Below, piece after piece: positions 39,894 through 48,050 of a stretch of 64,000 nucleotides of DNA. Source of the DNA: CAWKCE01 sp032127035 (lineage in GTDB: Bacteria; Actinomycetota; Actinomycetes; JAHEKZ01); contig CAWKCE010000003.1 of assembly GCA_963848085.1 (NCBI GenBank), positions 682,001-746,000 of the forward strand, written 5' to 3'. The translations under genes and the position numbers were made by a program. A model generated the notes under the pieces. The model did not search any database, was not told the DNA's origin, and worked only from the letters and a program-made list of their open reading frames with translations. The stretch's first letter is position 1. Every line of letters begins with the position of its first letter.

Positions 39894-41291
39894 ATGGGAC
39901 GCACGCTGGCAGAGAAGGTCTGGGACGCCCACGTCGTGCGGCGGGCAGCCGGCGAACCGGACCTGCTCTACATCGACCTCCACCTCGTCCACGAGGTCAC
40001 GAGCCCCCAAGCCTTCGACGGACTCCGCGCGGCGGGCCGGACGGTGCGTCGTCCGGACCTGACGCTGGCCACCGAGGACCACAACGTGCCGACGCAGGAC
40101 ATCGACCGCCCGATCGCCGACCCGGTGTCGAGGACCCAGGTCGAGGCCCTGCGGGCGAACTGTCGGGAGTTCGGGGTCCCGATCTACCCACTCGGCTCGG
40201 ACGACCAGGGCATCGTTCATGTCGTCGGACCCCAGCTAGGACTGACCCAGCCCGGGATGACGGTGGTCTGCGGCGACTCGCACACGTCCACACACGGCGC
40301 CTTTGGCGCGCTCGCGCTGGGGATTGGCACCAGCGAGGTGGAGCATGTCCTGGCGACGCAGACACTGCCGCTGTCGCCGTTCCGGACGATGGCGGTTACC
40401 GTCACCGGCGAGCTGGCCGAAGGTGTCACCGCGAAGGACCTGATCCTTGCGGTCATTGCCGAGATCGGGACTGGTGGCGGTCAGGGCTTCGTCATCGAGT
40501 ACCGAGGGTCGGCCGTCGAGGGCCTGACGATGGAGGCTCGGATGACCGTGTGCAACATGTCGATCGAGGCGGGAGCCCGGGCCGGCATGATCGCGCCGGA
40601 CGACACCACGTTCGCGTATCTGGCCGGCCGGCCCCACGCACCGGTCGGCGACGACTGGGACCGCGCCGTCGCCGAGTGGCGGGCGCTGGGTACGGACCCG
40701 TCGGCGAGCTTCGACCGCGAGGTCGTGATCGACGCCGGCGCGATCACGCCCTTCGTCACCTGGGGGACCAACCCGGCGCAGGGGGTTCCCCTCAGCTCGG
40801 TCGTCCCGGACCCGGCGGGCTTTGACGACCCCGCGGCCCGGGCGTCCGCGGCCCGAGCCCTGGAGTACATGGGGCTCCGCCCTGGGACTCCTATGCGCGA
40901 GATCCCGGTCGACACCGTGTTCGTCGGGTCGTGCACCAACGGCCGAATCGAGGACCTGCGCGCAGCGGCGGAGATCATGGCCGGCCGCTCGGTCGCCGAG
41001 GGCACGCGGCTGCTCGTGGTGCCGGGTTCGGTCCGGGTCCGGCTGCAGGCCGAGGCTGAGGGACTGGACCAGGTCTTCCTCGCCTCGGGTGGGGAGTGGC
41101 GCCACGCCGGGTGCTCGATGTGCCTGGGCATGAACCCCGACCAGCTCATGGTCGGCGAGCGCTGCGCCTCGACGTCCAACCGCAACTTCGAGGGCCGGCA
41201 GGGAAAGGGCGGCCGTACCCACCTGGTGTCGCCGCAGGTCGCGGCGGCCACGGCCGTTGCCGGTCACCTGGCCGGTCCGGCCGACCTGTAG
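39894..41291 (+). CDS. leuC: 3-isopropylmalate dehydratase large subunit
   Basis: A 465-residue aconitase-family Fe-S enzyme. It isomerises 2-isopropylmalate, and citramalate in the CimA route. The cluster cysteines are in 'VGSCTNGRIEDL' and 'HAGCSMCLGMNPD'. 'MGRTLAEKVWDAHVV', 'GDSHTSTHGAFGALA' and 'STSNRNFEGRQGKGGRTHL' are hallmark segments. The ATG at 39894 is preceded by GGGAG. leuD follows after a 29-bp gap containing GGAGGA, and the pair is controlled from the operator region upstream. Confidence 0.97.
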   Translation: MGRTLAEKVWDAHVVRRAAGEPDLLYIDLHLVHEVTSPQAFDGLRAAGRTVRRPDLTLATEDHNVPTQDIDRPIADPVSRTQVEALRANCREFGVPIYPLGSDDQGIVHVVGPQLGLTQPGMTVVCGDSHTSTHGAFGALALGIGTSEVEHVLATQTLPLSPFRTMAVTVTGELAEGVTAKDLILAVIAEIGTGGGQGFVIEYRGSAVEGLTMEARMTVCNMSIEAGARAGMIAPDDTTFAYLAGRPHAPVGDDWDRAVAEWRALGTDPSASFDREVVIDAGAITPFVTWGTNPAQGVPLSSVVPDPAGFDDPAARASAARALEYMGLRPGTPMREIPVDTVFVGSCTNGRIEDLRAAAEIMAGRSVAEGTRLLVVPGSVRVRLQAEAEGLDQVFLASGGEWRHAGCSMCLGMNPDQLMVGERCASTSNRNFEGRQGKGGRTHLVSPQVAAATAVAGHLAGPADL

Positions 41292-41320
41292 CCACCCGCC
41301 CACCAGACCCGGAGGACCCC

Positions 41321-41914
41321 ATGGACCCGTTCACCAGTCACACCGGTCGCATCCTGCCTCTGCGGCGGAGCAACGTGGACACCGACCAGATCATCCCGGC
41401 GGTGTACCTCAAGCGGATTACCCGTCACGGCTTCGAGGACGGTCTGTTCTCCGCCTGGCGGCAGGACCCGGACTTCGTGCTGAACCGCCCGGAGTACGCC
41501 GGCGCCAGCATCGTGGTTGCCGGCCCGGAGTTCGGAACCGGGTCGTCTCGCGAGCATGCGGTCTGGGCACTGCAGGACGCCGGGATCGCGGTGGTGGTCA
41601 GTCCGCGATTCGCTGACATCTTCCGCGGGAACGCCGCCAAGGCAGGCCTGCTCACGATCGAGCTGGGTCAAGAAGTCGTCGACCGGCTGTGGCGGGTTGC
41701 CGAGACCCACCCGGACACCGAAATCACCGTGGATCTGCAGGCCAGGCGGCTTTCCTACGGCGCGGAGACCATCGACTTCGAGGTCGACGAGTACGTGCGT
41801 TGGCGGTTGCTGCAGGGCTTGGACGACATCGGCCTGACGCTTCGGCACGCTGTTCTGGTGGCCGACTACGAGGCCGGTCGGCCGAGCTACATGCCCGTCA
41901 CCACGTCGATATGA
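41321..41914 (+). CDS. leuD: 3-isopropylmalate dehydratase small subunit
   Basis: A 197-residue partner of LeuC supplying the swivelling domain. 'LRRSNVDTDQIIPAVYLK' and 'GPEFGTGSSREHAVWAL' (the active-site serine and arginine) are typical, followed by 'SPRFADIFRGNAAKAGLL'. The ATG at 41321 has GGAGGA 9 bp upstream. It ends the leuCD operon; a promoter for hupB lies in the following gap. Confidence 0.97.
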   Translation: MDPFTSHTGRILPLRRSNVDTDQIIPAVYLKRITRHGFEDGLFSAWRQDPDFVLNRPEYAGASIVVAGPEFGTGSSREHAVWALQDAGIAVVVSPRFADIFRGNAAKAGLLTIELGQEVVDRLWRVAETHPDTEITVDLQARRLSYGAETIDFEVDEYVRWRLLQGLDDIGLTLRHAVLVADYEAGRPSYMPVTTSI

Positions 41915-41982
41915 CCAGGGCGGACCGTCACTTCGACGGGTCGATGTGACGAAGATCCTTGCGACACAAGGGCTCGCGGTCA

Positions 41983-42011
41983 TTGTGCCCAGGCGTAACC
42001 TTCCCTAACGT
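41983..42011 (+). promoter_or_regulatory. hupB promoter
   Basis: TTGTGC (41983-41988) and TAACGT (42006-42011) have an ideal 17-bp spacing. The expected start near 42018 leaves a leader of about 48 nt with AAGGGGAAG as ribosome site before the GTG at 42066. The gap is distinctly more AT-rich than its surroundings. Confidence 0.65.
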
Positions 42012-42065
42012 GATGACGAGTCGCGCATCCGCTGCGACACCACAGACGCATCAAAAGGGGAAGTA

Positions 42066-42596
42066 GTGAACAAGGCACAGTTGATCGACGCGCTGTCGGT
42101 CCGATTTGACGGGAACCGTCGCGCCGCTCACAACGCGCTCGAGGCGGTCATCGACACCGTCACGCGCAACGTCGCCAAGGGCGAGGCGGTGGCCATCACC
42201 GGGTTCGGCAAGTTCGAAAAGCGCGTACGCCCGGCCGGCAAAGCCCGCAACCCGCAGACCGGCGCGGTGGTCCGCACCAAGAGGAAGTCGGTGCCGAAGT
42301 TCACTGCCGGCGCCGAGTTCAAGGCCGTCGTGAACGGCGAGAAGAAGCTGCCGCCGGCCCCCAAGGCTGCGGCGAAGAAGGCTCCGGCGAAGAAGGCTCC
42401 GGCCCGCAAGACTGCGGCGAAGAAGGCTCCGGCCCGCAAGACTGCGGCGAAGAAGGCTCCGGCCCGCAAGACTGCGGCGAAGAAGGCTCCGGCCCGCAAG
42501 ACTGCGGCGAAGAAGGCTCCGGCCCGCAAGACTGCGGCGAAGAAGGCTCCGGCCCGCAAGACTGCGGCGAAGAAGGCTCCGGCCCGCAAGCGCTGA
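42066..42596 (+). CDS. hupB: HU-like nucleoid protein with lysine-rich tail
   Basis: A 176-residue two-part protein. Residues 1-95 are the HU/IHF fold: 'MNKAQLIDALSVRF', 'VAITGFGKFEKRVRPA', 'ARNPQTGAVV' (the DNA-inserting arm) and 'PKFTAGAEFKAVVN'. Residues 96-176 form a histone H1-like tail made mostly of the decapeptide unit 'KKAPARKTAA' repeated. Actinomycete HupB proteins use this tail to compact DNA, and lysines there are acetylated in mycobacteria. The GTG at 42066 starts the family N-terminus. The tail's DNA repeats are nearly perfect, so length variation between strains is likely. Confidence 0.96.
   Translation: MNKAQLIDALSVRFDGNRRAAHNALEAVIDTVTRNVAKGEAVAITGFGKFEKRVRPAGKARNPQTGAVVRTKRKSVPKFTAGAEFKAVVNGEKKLPPAPKAAAKKAPAKKAPARKTAAKKAPARKTAAKKAPARKTAAKKAPARKTAAKKAPARKTAAKKAPARKTAAKKAPARKR
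42391..42590 (+). repeat. 30-bp tandem repeat inside hupB
   Basis: Six identical 30-bp units begin at 42391, 42421, 42451, 42481, 42511 and 42541, followed by a partial unit of 20 bp to 42590. Each encodes ten residues of the basic tail. Identity at all third positions points to recent expansion or gene conversion rather than only protein-level selection. Confidence 0.95.
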
Positions 42597-42609
42597 CAGA
42601 ACGCACTCC

Positions 42610-42643
42610 TTGGAGGGCCGGCCCTACGGGACCGGCCCTCCAA
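42610..42643. terminator. Bidirectional terminator hairpin between hupB and the esterase gene
   Basis: TTGGAGGGCCGG (42610-42621) and CCGGCCCTCCAA (42632-42643) form a perfect 12-bp stem; a CCC/GGG pairing extends it inward. It lies 13 bp after the hupB stop and 18 bp from the convergent esterase stop. There is no long T-run, which is common for high-GC terminators. Confidence 0.7.
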
Positions 42644-42661
42644 GCATGTCCGGGCGCCGCC

Positions 42662-43690
42662 TCAGCGGGCGAGGCGCCGGGCGAGCCAGTCGAGAGCCAG
42701 CGGGTAGCGGTAGTCCACCCCGCTGTGCGTGCCGTCGAACAGCTCGAAGGCGATGCGATCCGCGGGGAGTCCGGTGTCGACCAGCTGCCGGTGGAATGCC
42801 TGCGCTCCGATGTCGAGGAAGTAGTCGTCCCGAGTGCCGCAGTCGATCCACACCGCACGAAGAGACCGGATCGCCGCATCGAACCGTGGCGCCATCCGCA
42901 CCGGGTCCCAGTCCAGCCATCGCTGCCAGACCTCGGGACGGACCACGCCGGTGACCGGGTCGAACGGCAGACGTGGGGTCCCGTCGTCGTCGGCCGAGAA
43001 GCACGCGGCGACTCCCAGTGCCGTGAGCACCGCAGAGTCGGTGTCACGCGTGAGCGGCGGTCTTCGGCGGAAGTCATCCCACCACGCGTCGATGTCGCCG
43101 TCGAACGCCCGCAGCGCGCGGACCACGGTGGCGAACTCGGCCAGATAGCAGTACTCGTACAGCGCGTCGCCCGAATGAGTTGCCAGGGCGCCGAACAGGT
43201 CAGGTCGGAGCATCGGCGTGATCATCGCGCCGAACCCGCCGCTGGACTTGCCGGAGATCGCGCGGGACTCGCGGTCGGCAATCGTCCGGTAGGTCGCGTC
43301 GACCCATGGAACAACCTCGTCGCACAGGTACGAGTGGTACGCGCCGGTCCCTGGCGAGTCGACGAACTGCGAACCGCCGTACGCCGTCCAGGCGTCGACG
43401 AACACGACGACGCATGGTGGTGCGCCGTCGGTGAAGACCTGGTCCGCAGTCTCGATGTAGGTCTGTGTGAAGGGCTGCCGGTTCAGCCACATTGACACCT
43501 GGCCGGTGTAGCCCTGGATGACGTATACCGCGGGGTAGCGGGCCCCGGGGTCGTCGTCGTCGTACCCGGGAGGGACGTAGACCAGCAGGGGACGTTCGTA
43601 TGGGTCACCCAGCACGTTGCCGCGCAGGTGCTGGCTGGAGATCACGTGCTCGTCGAGCCGGCCGGCCAGTGGAGTGGACCATGGGAGCAC
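42662..43690 (-). CDS. Esterase D/S-formylglutathione hydrolase-fold alpha/beta hydrolase
   Basis: A 342-residue hydrolase of the PF00756 esterase family. The nucleophile serine is in 'ISGKSSGGFGAM', the acid in 'IDCGTRDDYFLD', and the catalytic histidine in 'DGTHSGVDYRYPLAL'. 'LLVYVPPGYDDDD' and 'YPAVYVIQGYTGQ' form the first core strands. No signal peptide is present, so it is probably cytoplasmic. Relatives include mycolyl transferase-like and enterochelin esterase-like proteins; the substrate is unknown. It ends facing hupB and is preceded by a small leaderless gene on the same strand. Confidence 0.85.
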   Translation of the reverse strand: MLPWSTPLAGRLDEHVISSQHLRGNVLGDPYERPLLVYVPPGYDDDDPGARYPAVYVIQGYTGQVSMWLNRQPFTQTYIETADQVFTDGAPPCVVVFVDAWTAYGGSQFVDSPGTGAYHSYLCDEVVPWVDATYRTIADRESRAISGKSSGGFGAMITPMLRPDLFGALATHSGDALYEYCYLAEFATVVRALRAFDGDIDAWWDDFRRRPPLTRDTDSAVLTALGVAACFSADDDGTPRLPFDPVTGVVRPEVWQRWLDWDPVRMAPRFDAAIRSLRAVWIDCGTRDDYFLDIGAQAFHRQLVDTGLPADRIAFELFDGTHSGVDYRYPLALDWLARRLAR

Positions 43691-43737
43691 GGGGCGCTCC
43701 TCTCTCGGTGTCAGGTCCGGGCCGCCGCCGAGCGGGA

Positions 43738-43953
43738 TCAGCTGGGGTCGGCGAGGGTCGCCAAGATCAGGTAGGTGACGCGTTGGTCGGCGCCCGAGCC
43801 CGTCGTCTGGATGCGTACCCGCTGCCCGAACCGTAGGAATCTCATCTCGCCAGCCGCAACTGCCTCGGCATCGAAGGCCAGCTCGAGCCCGTCGTCGAGC
43901 AGAACCGTCCCGGAGCGGGTGTCCGCGTCGTAGCGGTGGACCGTCGCTTGCAC
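43738..43953 (-). CDS. Small beta-rich protein, cold-shock/OB-fold-like, function unknown
   Basis: A 71-residue protein from GTG 43953. The pattern 'VQATVHRYDADTRSGTVLL', 'DDGLELAFD', 'GEMRFLRFGQRVRIQ' and 'VTYLILATL' suggests five strands and recalls cold-shock domains, but the aromatic RNP motifs are missing. A -10 element 7 nt upstream (TAGCCT) predicts a leaderless mRNA whose promoter lies across the end of cofC. It lies 10 bp after the cofC stop on the same strand. No function can be assigned. Confidence 0.6.
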   Translation of the reverse strand: MQATVHRYDADTRSGTVLLDDGLELAFDAEAVAAGEMRFLRFGQRVRIQTTGSGADQRVTYLILATLADPS

Positions 43954-43960
43954 GACTCGC

Positions 43961-43966
43961 AGGCTA
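43961..43966 (-). promoter_or_regulatory. -10 element TAGCCT (minus strand) for the small OB-like gene
   Basis: Read on the minus strand, TAGCCT ends 7 nt before the GTG at 43953. The spacing matches the other leaderless promoters in this window. It overlaps the last codon of cofC. Confidence 0.5.
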
Positions 43967-44563
43967 CCGCCGAGCCTCGGCGGACGTCGCTGCCCCCACG
44001 CCGATGCGGAGGGCCTCGGCAAGATCAGCGGCGGTGTCGACGTCACAGCGCAGGCCGGGCCAGCCCCCGTCTGGGAGCGCGACCGCGCCGCCGTCGAGGT
44101 GGGCTTGGTACGAGTCGCGGCCGAAGGCCGGGTTCATCGCGGGCCCGTCTGGGGCGGTGAGCAACACGGTGCCGGACCCGGCTCGGTCGGCGAGCACAGT
44201 CGGGACTGCGCTACCGGCGGTAGCCAGGGCCGCCTGCAGGTCCGATGCGCGCAGTGCCGGGAGGTCACCGGGAAGGGCGGCGACCGGCGACCGGTCATCG
44301 CCGACCGCGTGGCGGATGGCGGCGTTCACGGGGGCGGTGACCACGATGACGGTGGCGCCTGACGGGGGTGCGAGGGTCCACTCGGCGTCGTCGGTGACCA
44401 CCACGACGCGCCTGACCAGTGGACAGTCGACGGCGGCCGCGACCGTGTCGACGGCGAAGGCCCGGGCCCAGGTCCGCCGCTGCGCGGGGGGGAGCGCGAG
44501 GCGGGTCTTGGCCCTGGCCGACGCCTTGAGTGGGATCACCACGGTCCACTTCGGAGCGGTCAT
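43964..44563 (-). CDS. cofC: 2-phospho-L-lactate/phosphoenolpyruvate guanylyltransferase
   Basis: A 199-residue nucleotidyltransferase of coenzyme F420 synthesis (CofC/FbiD). It activates phospholactate or phosphoenolpyruvate with GTP. 'WTVVIPLKASARAKTRL' is the nucleotide-binding start. 'VVTDDAEW', 'ALPGDLPALRASDL' (metal-binding GD) and 'NPAFGRDSYQAH' are conserved. ATG 44563 was preferred; GTG 44578 in the same frame is possible. A GACAAT hexamer 6 nt before the ATG would make this another leaderless gene. The place next to gpsA/ddl matches mycobacterial Rv2983. Confidence 0.92.
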   Translation of the reverse strand: MTAPKWTVVIPLKASARAKTRLALPPAQRRTWARAFAVDTVAAAVDCPLVRRVVVVTDDAEWTLAPPSGATVIVVTAPVNAAIRHAVGDDRSPVAALPGDLPALRASDLQAALATAGSAVPTVLADRAGSGTVLLTAPDGPAMNPAFGRDSYQAHLDGGAVALPDGGWPGLRCDVDTAADLAEALRIGVGAATSAEARR

Positions 44564-44648
44564 CGTGCGATTGTCCACCGTGGCGCGGTCCCGCTGCTCG
44601 ACACCGTCCCCCTGCCTGGACAGACTGGCATCCCCGAGGAGGAGACGC

Positions 44649-45404
44649 GTGACGACTGATCGCGAGCAGGCGGCCTACCGGTTCGCCCGGGGTGTGCTGC
44701 GGCCACCGCTCATGGCGCTCACCCGACGCGACTGGCGAGGCCAGGAGCACCTTCCCCCAAGCGGTGGGTGCGTCGTCGTGACCAACCACATTTCCCACTT
44801 CGATCCGCTGACCTTCGCCCATTACGTCAACGACGCTGGCCGAGCGCCGCGTTTCCTTGGCAAGGCAAGCGTCTTCGCGGTACCCGGCGTCGGAGCCATC
44901 CTGCTCAACGCCGGCCAGATCCCGGTGTACCGCGAGTCCCGTGACGCCACCGCCGCGTTTCGGGCCGCGGTGGCCGCGGTCGAGGAAGGGGAGTGCGTGG
45001 CCATCTACCCGGAGGCCACGTTGACGCGCGACCCGGACCTGTGGCCGATGTTGGGGAAGACCGGCGCCGCGCGGGTGGCGCTGGTGACCGGCTGTCCGGT
45101 GGTTCCCATCGCGCAGTGGGGGGCGCATGACGTGCTGCGGCCGTACGCCAAGGTCCCGCACCTGCTGCCTCGCAAGACGATGCACGTGTGGGCTGGTGCG
45201 CCGGTCGATCTGTCCGACCTCCGCGGCCAGGAGCTCACGTCGGGTCTGCTTCGTGACGCGGCGGAGCGGATCATTGGGGCCGTTACCGACCTACTCGCCC
45301 AGATACGTGGCGAGACCCCGCCAGCGGAGAGGTACGACCCCCGCCGGCACGACCTACCCCGGACCGGGAACCCCCACCGGCGGGACCACGAGGAGGGCTC
45401 GTAG
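44649..45404 (+). CDS. 1-acyl-sn-glycerol-3-phosphate acyltransferase (PlsC-like)
   Basis: A 251-residue phospholipid acyltransferase. The catalytic motif I is 'VVTNHISHFDPLTF' (NHxxxxD). Motif III is 'CVAIYPEATLTRDPD', with alanine where most relatives have glycine (PEGT). Motif IV is 'CPVVPIAQWG'. The C-terminus is a charged tail of about 40 residues. It is likely to acylate lysophosphatidic acid at the membrane. GTG 44649 has GGAGGAG at 44636-44642. The gene overlaps gpsA by 1 bp, so glycerol-3-phosphate production and acylation are encoded together. Confidence 0.88.
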   Translation: MTTDREQAAYRFARGVLRPPLMALTRRDWRGQEHLPPSGGCVVVTNHISHFDPLTFAHYVNDAGRAPRFLGKASVFAVPGVGAILLNAGQIPVYRESRDATAAFRAAVAAVEEGECVAIYPEATLTRDPDLWPMLGKTGAARVALVTGCPVVPIAQWGAHDVLRPYAKVPHLLPRKTMHVWAGAPVDLSDLRGQELTSGLLRDAAERIIGAVTDLLAQIRGETPPAERYDPRRHDLPRTGNPHRRDHEEGS

Positions 45405-46408
45405 TGCGTGTCGCAGTCATGGGGATGGGTTCGTGGGGCACCGCCTTCGGCATGGTCTTGGCCGACGCCGGGAATGACGTCGCGCTGTGGGGTCGCAACG
45501 ACGCGCTCGCCCACGTGCTCACCACCCAGCATGAGAACCCCGCGTTCCACCCCGGTATCGAGCTGCCACCGACGATGTGGGCGACCACCGAGTCCCGACG
45601 CGTGCTCGACGGGGCGGAGATCGTTGTGCTGGCGGTGCCAGCGCAGACCCTCCGCGAGAACCTGACGCGGTGGACCGACGAGCTGCCGGACGAGGCGGTC
45701 CTCGTCAGCCTGATGAAAGGGCTCGAGGTGGGAACCTTGGCCCGCATGAGCGAGGTGATGGCCGAGGTCACCGGGCGCCCGAACCGTCAGCTGGCCGTCG
45801 TCTCCGGTCCCAACCTGGCTCGTGAGATCGCGTTGCGGCAGCCGGCCGCAACGGTTGTCGCGTGCACCGACGAGACGGTCGCCGCCCGGCTGCAGCAGGC
45901 GTGCATGACGCCGTACTTCCGCCCCTACACGAACACCGACGTTGTGGGTGTCGAGCTCGGTGGGATCGTCAAGAACATCATCGCGCTGGCCACCGGTATG
46001 TCGGAAGGCATGGGGTTCGGGGACAACACAAACGCGGGGATCATCACCCGCGGCTTGGCAGAGATGACCCGCCTCGGTCTGGCAACCGGCGCCGATGCGA
46101 TGACGTTCATGGGCCTCGCCGGAATTGGTGATCTCGTAGCCACCTGCATGTCCCCGCTGTCACGCAACCGAACCTTCGGCGAGAACCTCGGCCGCGGGAT
46201 GACGGTGGACGAGGTGACCAGCATCACCAAGCAGACTGCGGAAGGCGTGAAGTCCAGCCAGGCAGTGCTCGAGCTGGCCCGGCGCGGCGGCGTCGACATG
46301 CCGATCGCCGAGCACGTGGCAGCTGTCGTTCACGACGGGATGGCGCCGCGCGACATGGTGCACTCGCTCATGACGCGCGTCGCGAAGCCCGAGTGGGAGG
46401 GCGAGTGA
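45404..46408 (+). CDS. gpsA: Glycerol-3-phosphate dehydrogenase [NAD(P)+]
   Basis: A 334-residue enzyme that makes glycerol-3-phosphate for phospholipids. The dinucleotide motif is 'VMGMGSWGTAFGMVL'. The catalytic lysine is in 'ELGGIVKNIIALATG', and 'SGPNLAREIA', 'GFGDNTNAGIITRG' and 'TCMSPLSRNRTFGE' are family segments. GTG 45404 overlaps the last base of the acyltransferase stop. The stop overlaps ddl by 4 bp, making an acyltransferase-gpsA-ddl operon linking membrane and wall precursor synthesis. Confidence 0.97.
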   Translation: MRVAVMGMGSWGTAFGMVLADAGNDVALWGRNDALAHVLTTQHENPAFHPGIELPPTMWATTESRRVLDGAEIVVLAVPAQTLRENLTRWTDELPDEAVLVSLMKGLEVGTLARMSEVMAEVTGRPNRQLAVVSGPNLAREIALRQPAATVVACTDETVAARLQQACMTPYFRPYTNTDVVGVELGGIVKNIIALATGMSEGMGFGDNTNAGIITRGLAEMTRLGLATGADAMTFMGLAGIGDLVATCMSPLSRNRTFGENLGRGMTVDEVTSITKQTAEGVKSSQAVLELARRGGVDMPIAEHVAAVVHDGMAPRDMVHSLMTRVAKPEWEGE

Positions 46409-47535
46409 GCCGACCGACCCGGGTCGCGGTCGTCTTCGGCGGACGGTCCACCGAGCACGCAATCTCCTGCATCTCGGCGGGCAGCGTGCTGCGGGCCCTT
46501 GACCATGACCGGTACGAGGTCGTGCCGGTCGGCATCACCCGTGAGGGCCGCTGGGTGCTCGCTCCCGACGACCCGGCGCGGCTGGCCATTGTCGACGGCT
46601 CGCTGCCGGAGGTGGGCGCACTGGTGGACGCCCCCGGGGCACTGGTCCTGGCCGGCGACCCCACCAACAGCGCGCTGCGCGTCCAGCAGGCCGGTGACGT
46701 GCCGACCGAGCTCGGGGTCGTCGACGTGGTGTTCCCGCTCCTGCACGGGCCGTTCGGGGAGGACGGGACCATCCAGGGGCTGCTCGAGCTCGCCGGGGTT
46801 CCGTACGTGGGTTCCGGGGTGCTGGCCAGCGCGGCTGGGATGGACAAGGCGGTCGCCAAGACCCTCCTGGGGGCGGCCGGTCTCCAGCAGTCGCCGTACG
46901 TGGTCGTGTCCGACCGTGACTGGCGCTGCGACCCGGGCGCGGCGCTGGGCCGGGTGCGCCGTGCCCTCGAGCTGCCGGTCTTCGTCAAGCCGGCCCGAGC
47001 GGGGTCCAGCGTCGGGATCACGAAGGTGAAGGACTGGGACGACCTTGAGGCGGCCGTTCTCGTGGCGCGGGACAACGACCCGAAGGTGGTCGTCGAGCAG
47101 GGTGTGGTCGGCCGGGAGATCGAGTGCGGCGTCCTCATGTCCGAGGACGGCACGGGGCCGGAGGCCAGCGTCTGCGCCGAGATCGTGGTCCACGGCGAGC
47201 ACGAGTGGTACGACTTCGAGGCGAAGTACCTGTCAGGCTCCGACGACGGTGCGACCGAGCTCGACGTGCCGGCCGACCTCCCGGCCGAGCTGGCGGTTCA
47301 GGTGCGGAAGGCGGCCTGTGTCGCGTTCGATGCGCTCGGCTGCGAGGATCTCGCGCGGGTCGACTTCTTCGTCACTGCCGGCGGCCAGGTGCTGGTGAAC
47401 GAGGTCAACACGATGCCGGGGTTCACGCCGATCTCGATGTTCCCGCGGATGTGGGCCGAGAGCGGGATCGACTACCCGGCCCTCGTCGACCGACTTCTCC
47501 GCTCCGCCCTCCGGAAGGGCACCGGGCTCCGGTAG
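46405..47535 (+). CDS. ddl: D-alanine--D-alanine ligase
   Basis: A 376-residue ATP-grasp enzyme making the D-Ala-D-Ala dipeptide for peptidoglycan. 'VAVVFGGRSTEHAIS' is the N-terminus; 'LLHGPFGEDGTIQGLLEL', 'GMDKAVAKTLLG', 'FVKPARAGSSVGITKV' and 'EVNTMPGFTPISMFP' are diagnostic. The residue after the GSS loop and the 'EWYDFEAKYLSG' loop fit a normal D-Ala-D-Ala rather than D-Ala-D-Lac ligase. GTG 46405 overlaps gpsA by 4 bp. The next gene is convergent. Confidence 0.97.
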   Translation: MSRPTRVAVVFGGRSTEHAISCISAGSVLRALDHDRYEVVPVGITREGRWVLAPDDPARLAIVDGSLPEVGALVDAPGALVLAGDPTNSALRVQQAGDVPTELGVVDVVFPLLHGPFGEDGTIQGLLELAGVPYVGSGVLASAAGMDKAVAKTLLGAAGLQQSPYVVVSDRDWRCDPGAALGRVRRALELPVFVKPARAGSSVGITKVKDWDDLEAAVLVARDNDPKVVVEQGVVGREIECGVLMSEDGTGPEASVCAEIVVHGEHEWYDFEAKYLSGSDDGATELDVPADLPAELAVQVRKAACVAFDALGCEDLARVDFFVTAGGQVLVNEVNTMPGFTPISMFPRMWAESGIDYPALVDRLLRSALRKGTGLR

Positions 47536-47566
47536 CCCGCTCATCGCACCTTCGTGACGTGGGGGG

Positions 47567-48025
47567 TCAAGGGGCGGCGGGGACGGTGTCGCGCACGGCC
47601 GCACCGACGGCGGTCACCACTGCGATCTCGGGGGCGTACGCGGACGGGACCACGACCTCGACCAGCGCCTGCCGGTCGTACGTGGTGAACCGGTACCCGT
47701 CCGGCAGCTCCTCGGGGTACCAGGCCAGCCCGTCCACCTCGAACAGCTGCGCATCCGGCGTCATCCCCGCCGGGGCCGTGACACCGCAGCGCACGACGAT
47801 CGCCGGATCGCCCCACGCCGCGGCGGGCGCACCGGCGGGAGCCACCTCGCGCGACGACTGGTCGTCGACAGTCTCCGGGAGGGCGGCCAGGAACTGCGCG
47901 CAGGTCGCCGCGGTGTCCGAGTCGAGCGTGGGGGAGGCCACCTCGACTGGTCCGGAGCAGCCGACCAGCCATACGCCCGCGCTCACGGCAGAGGCCAGCA
48001 AGGCCGCACGGACGCCCGGGGTCAC
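47567..48025 (-). CDS. DUF3515 lipoprotein
   Basis: A 152-residue protein with a lipoprotein signal: hydrophobic residues 5-20 and a lipobox 'LVGCSG' with the cysteine near residue 23. The mature part has 'CAQFLAALPETVDD', 'WGDPAIVVRCGV' and 'YPEELPDGYRFTTYDR', matching the actinobacterial DUF3515 family, whose two conserved cysteines probably form a disulfide. The function is unknown. It is found beside ddl and thiL in many actinomycetes. It is preceded on the same strand by the AsnC-type gene, 25 bp away. Confidence 0.88.
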   Translation of the reverse strand: MTPGVRAALLASAVSAGVWLVGCSGPVEVASPTLDSDTAATCAQFLAALPETVDDQSSREVAPAGAPAAAWGDPAIVVRCGVTAPAGMTPDAQLFEVDGLAWYPEELPDGYRFTTYDRQALVEVVVPSAYAPEIAVVTAVGAAVRDTVPAAP

Positions 48026-48050
48026 GCCGGCTCCGGACGTAGCCGCGGCG

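Noticed and set aside
42391..42590. Regular 30-bp repeats that could resemble a CRISPR array
   Set aside because: The units are directly adjacent with no spacers and lie in frame within the hupB basic tail.
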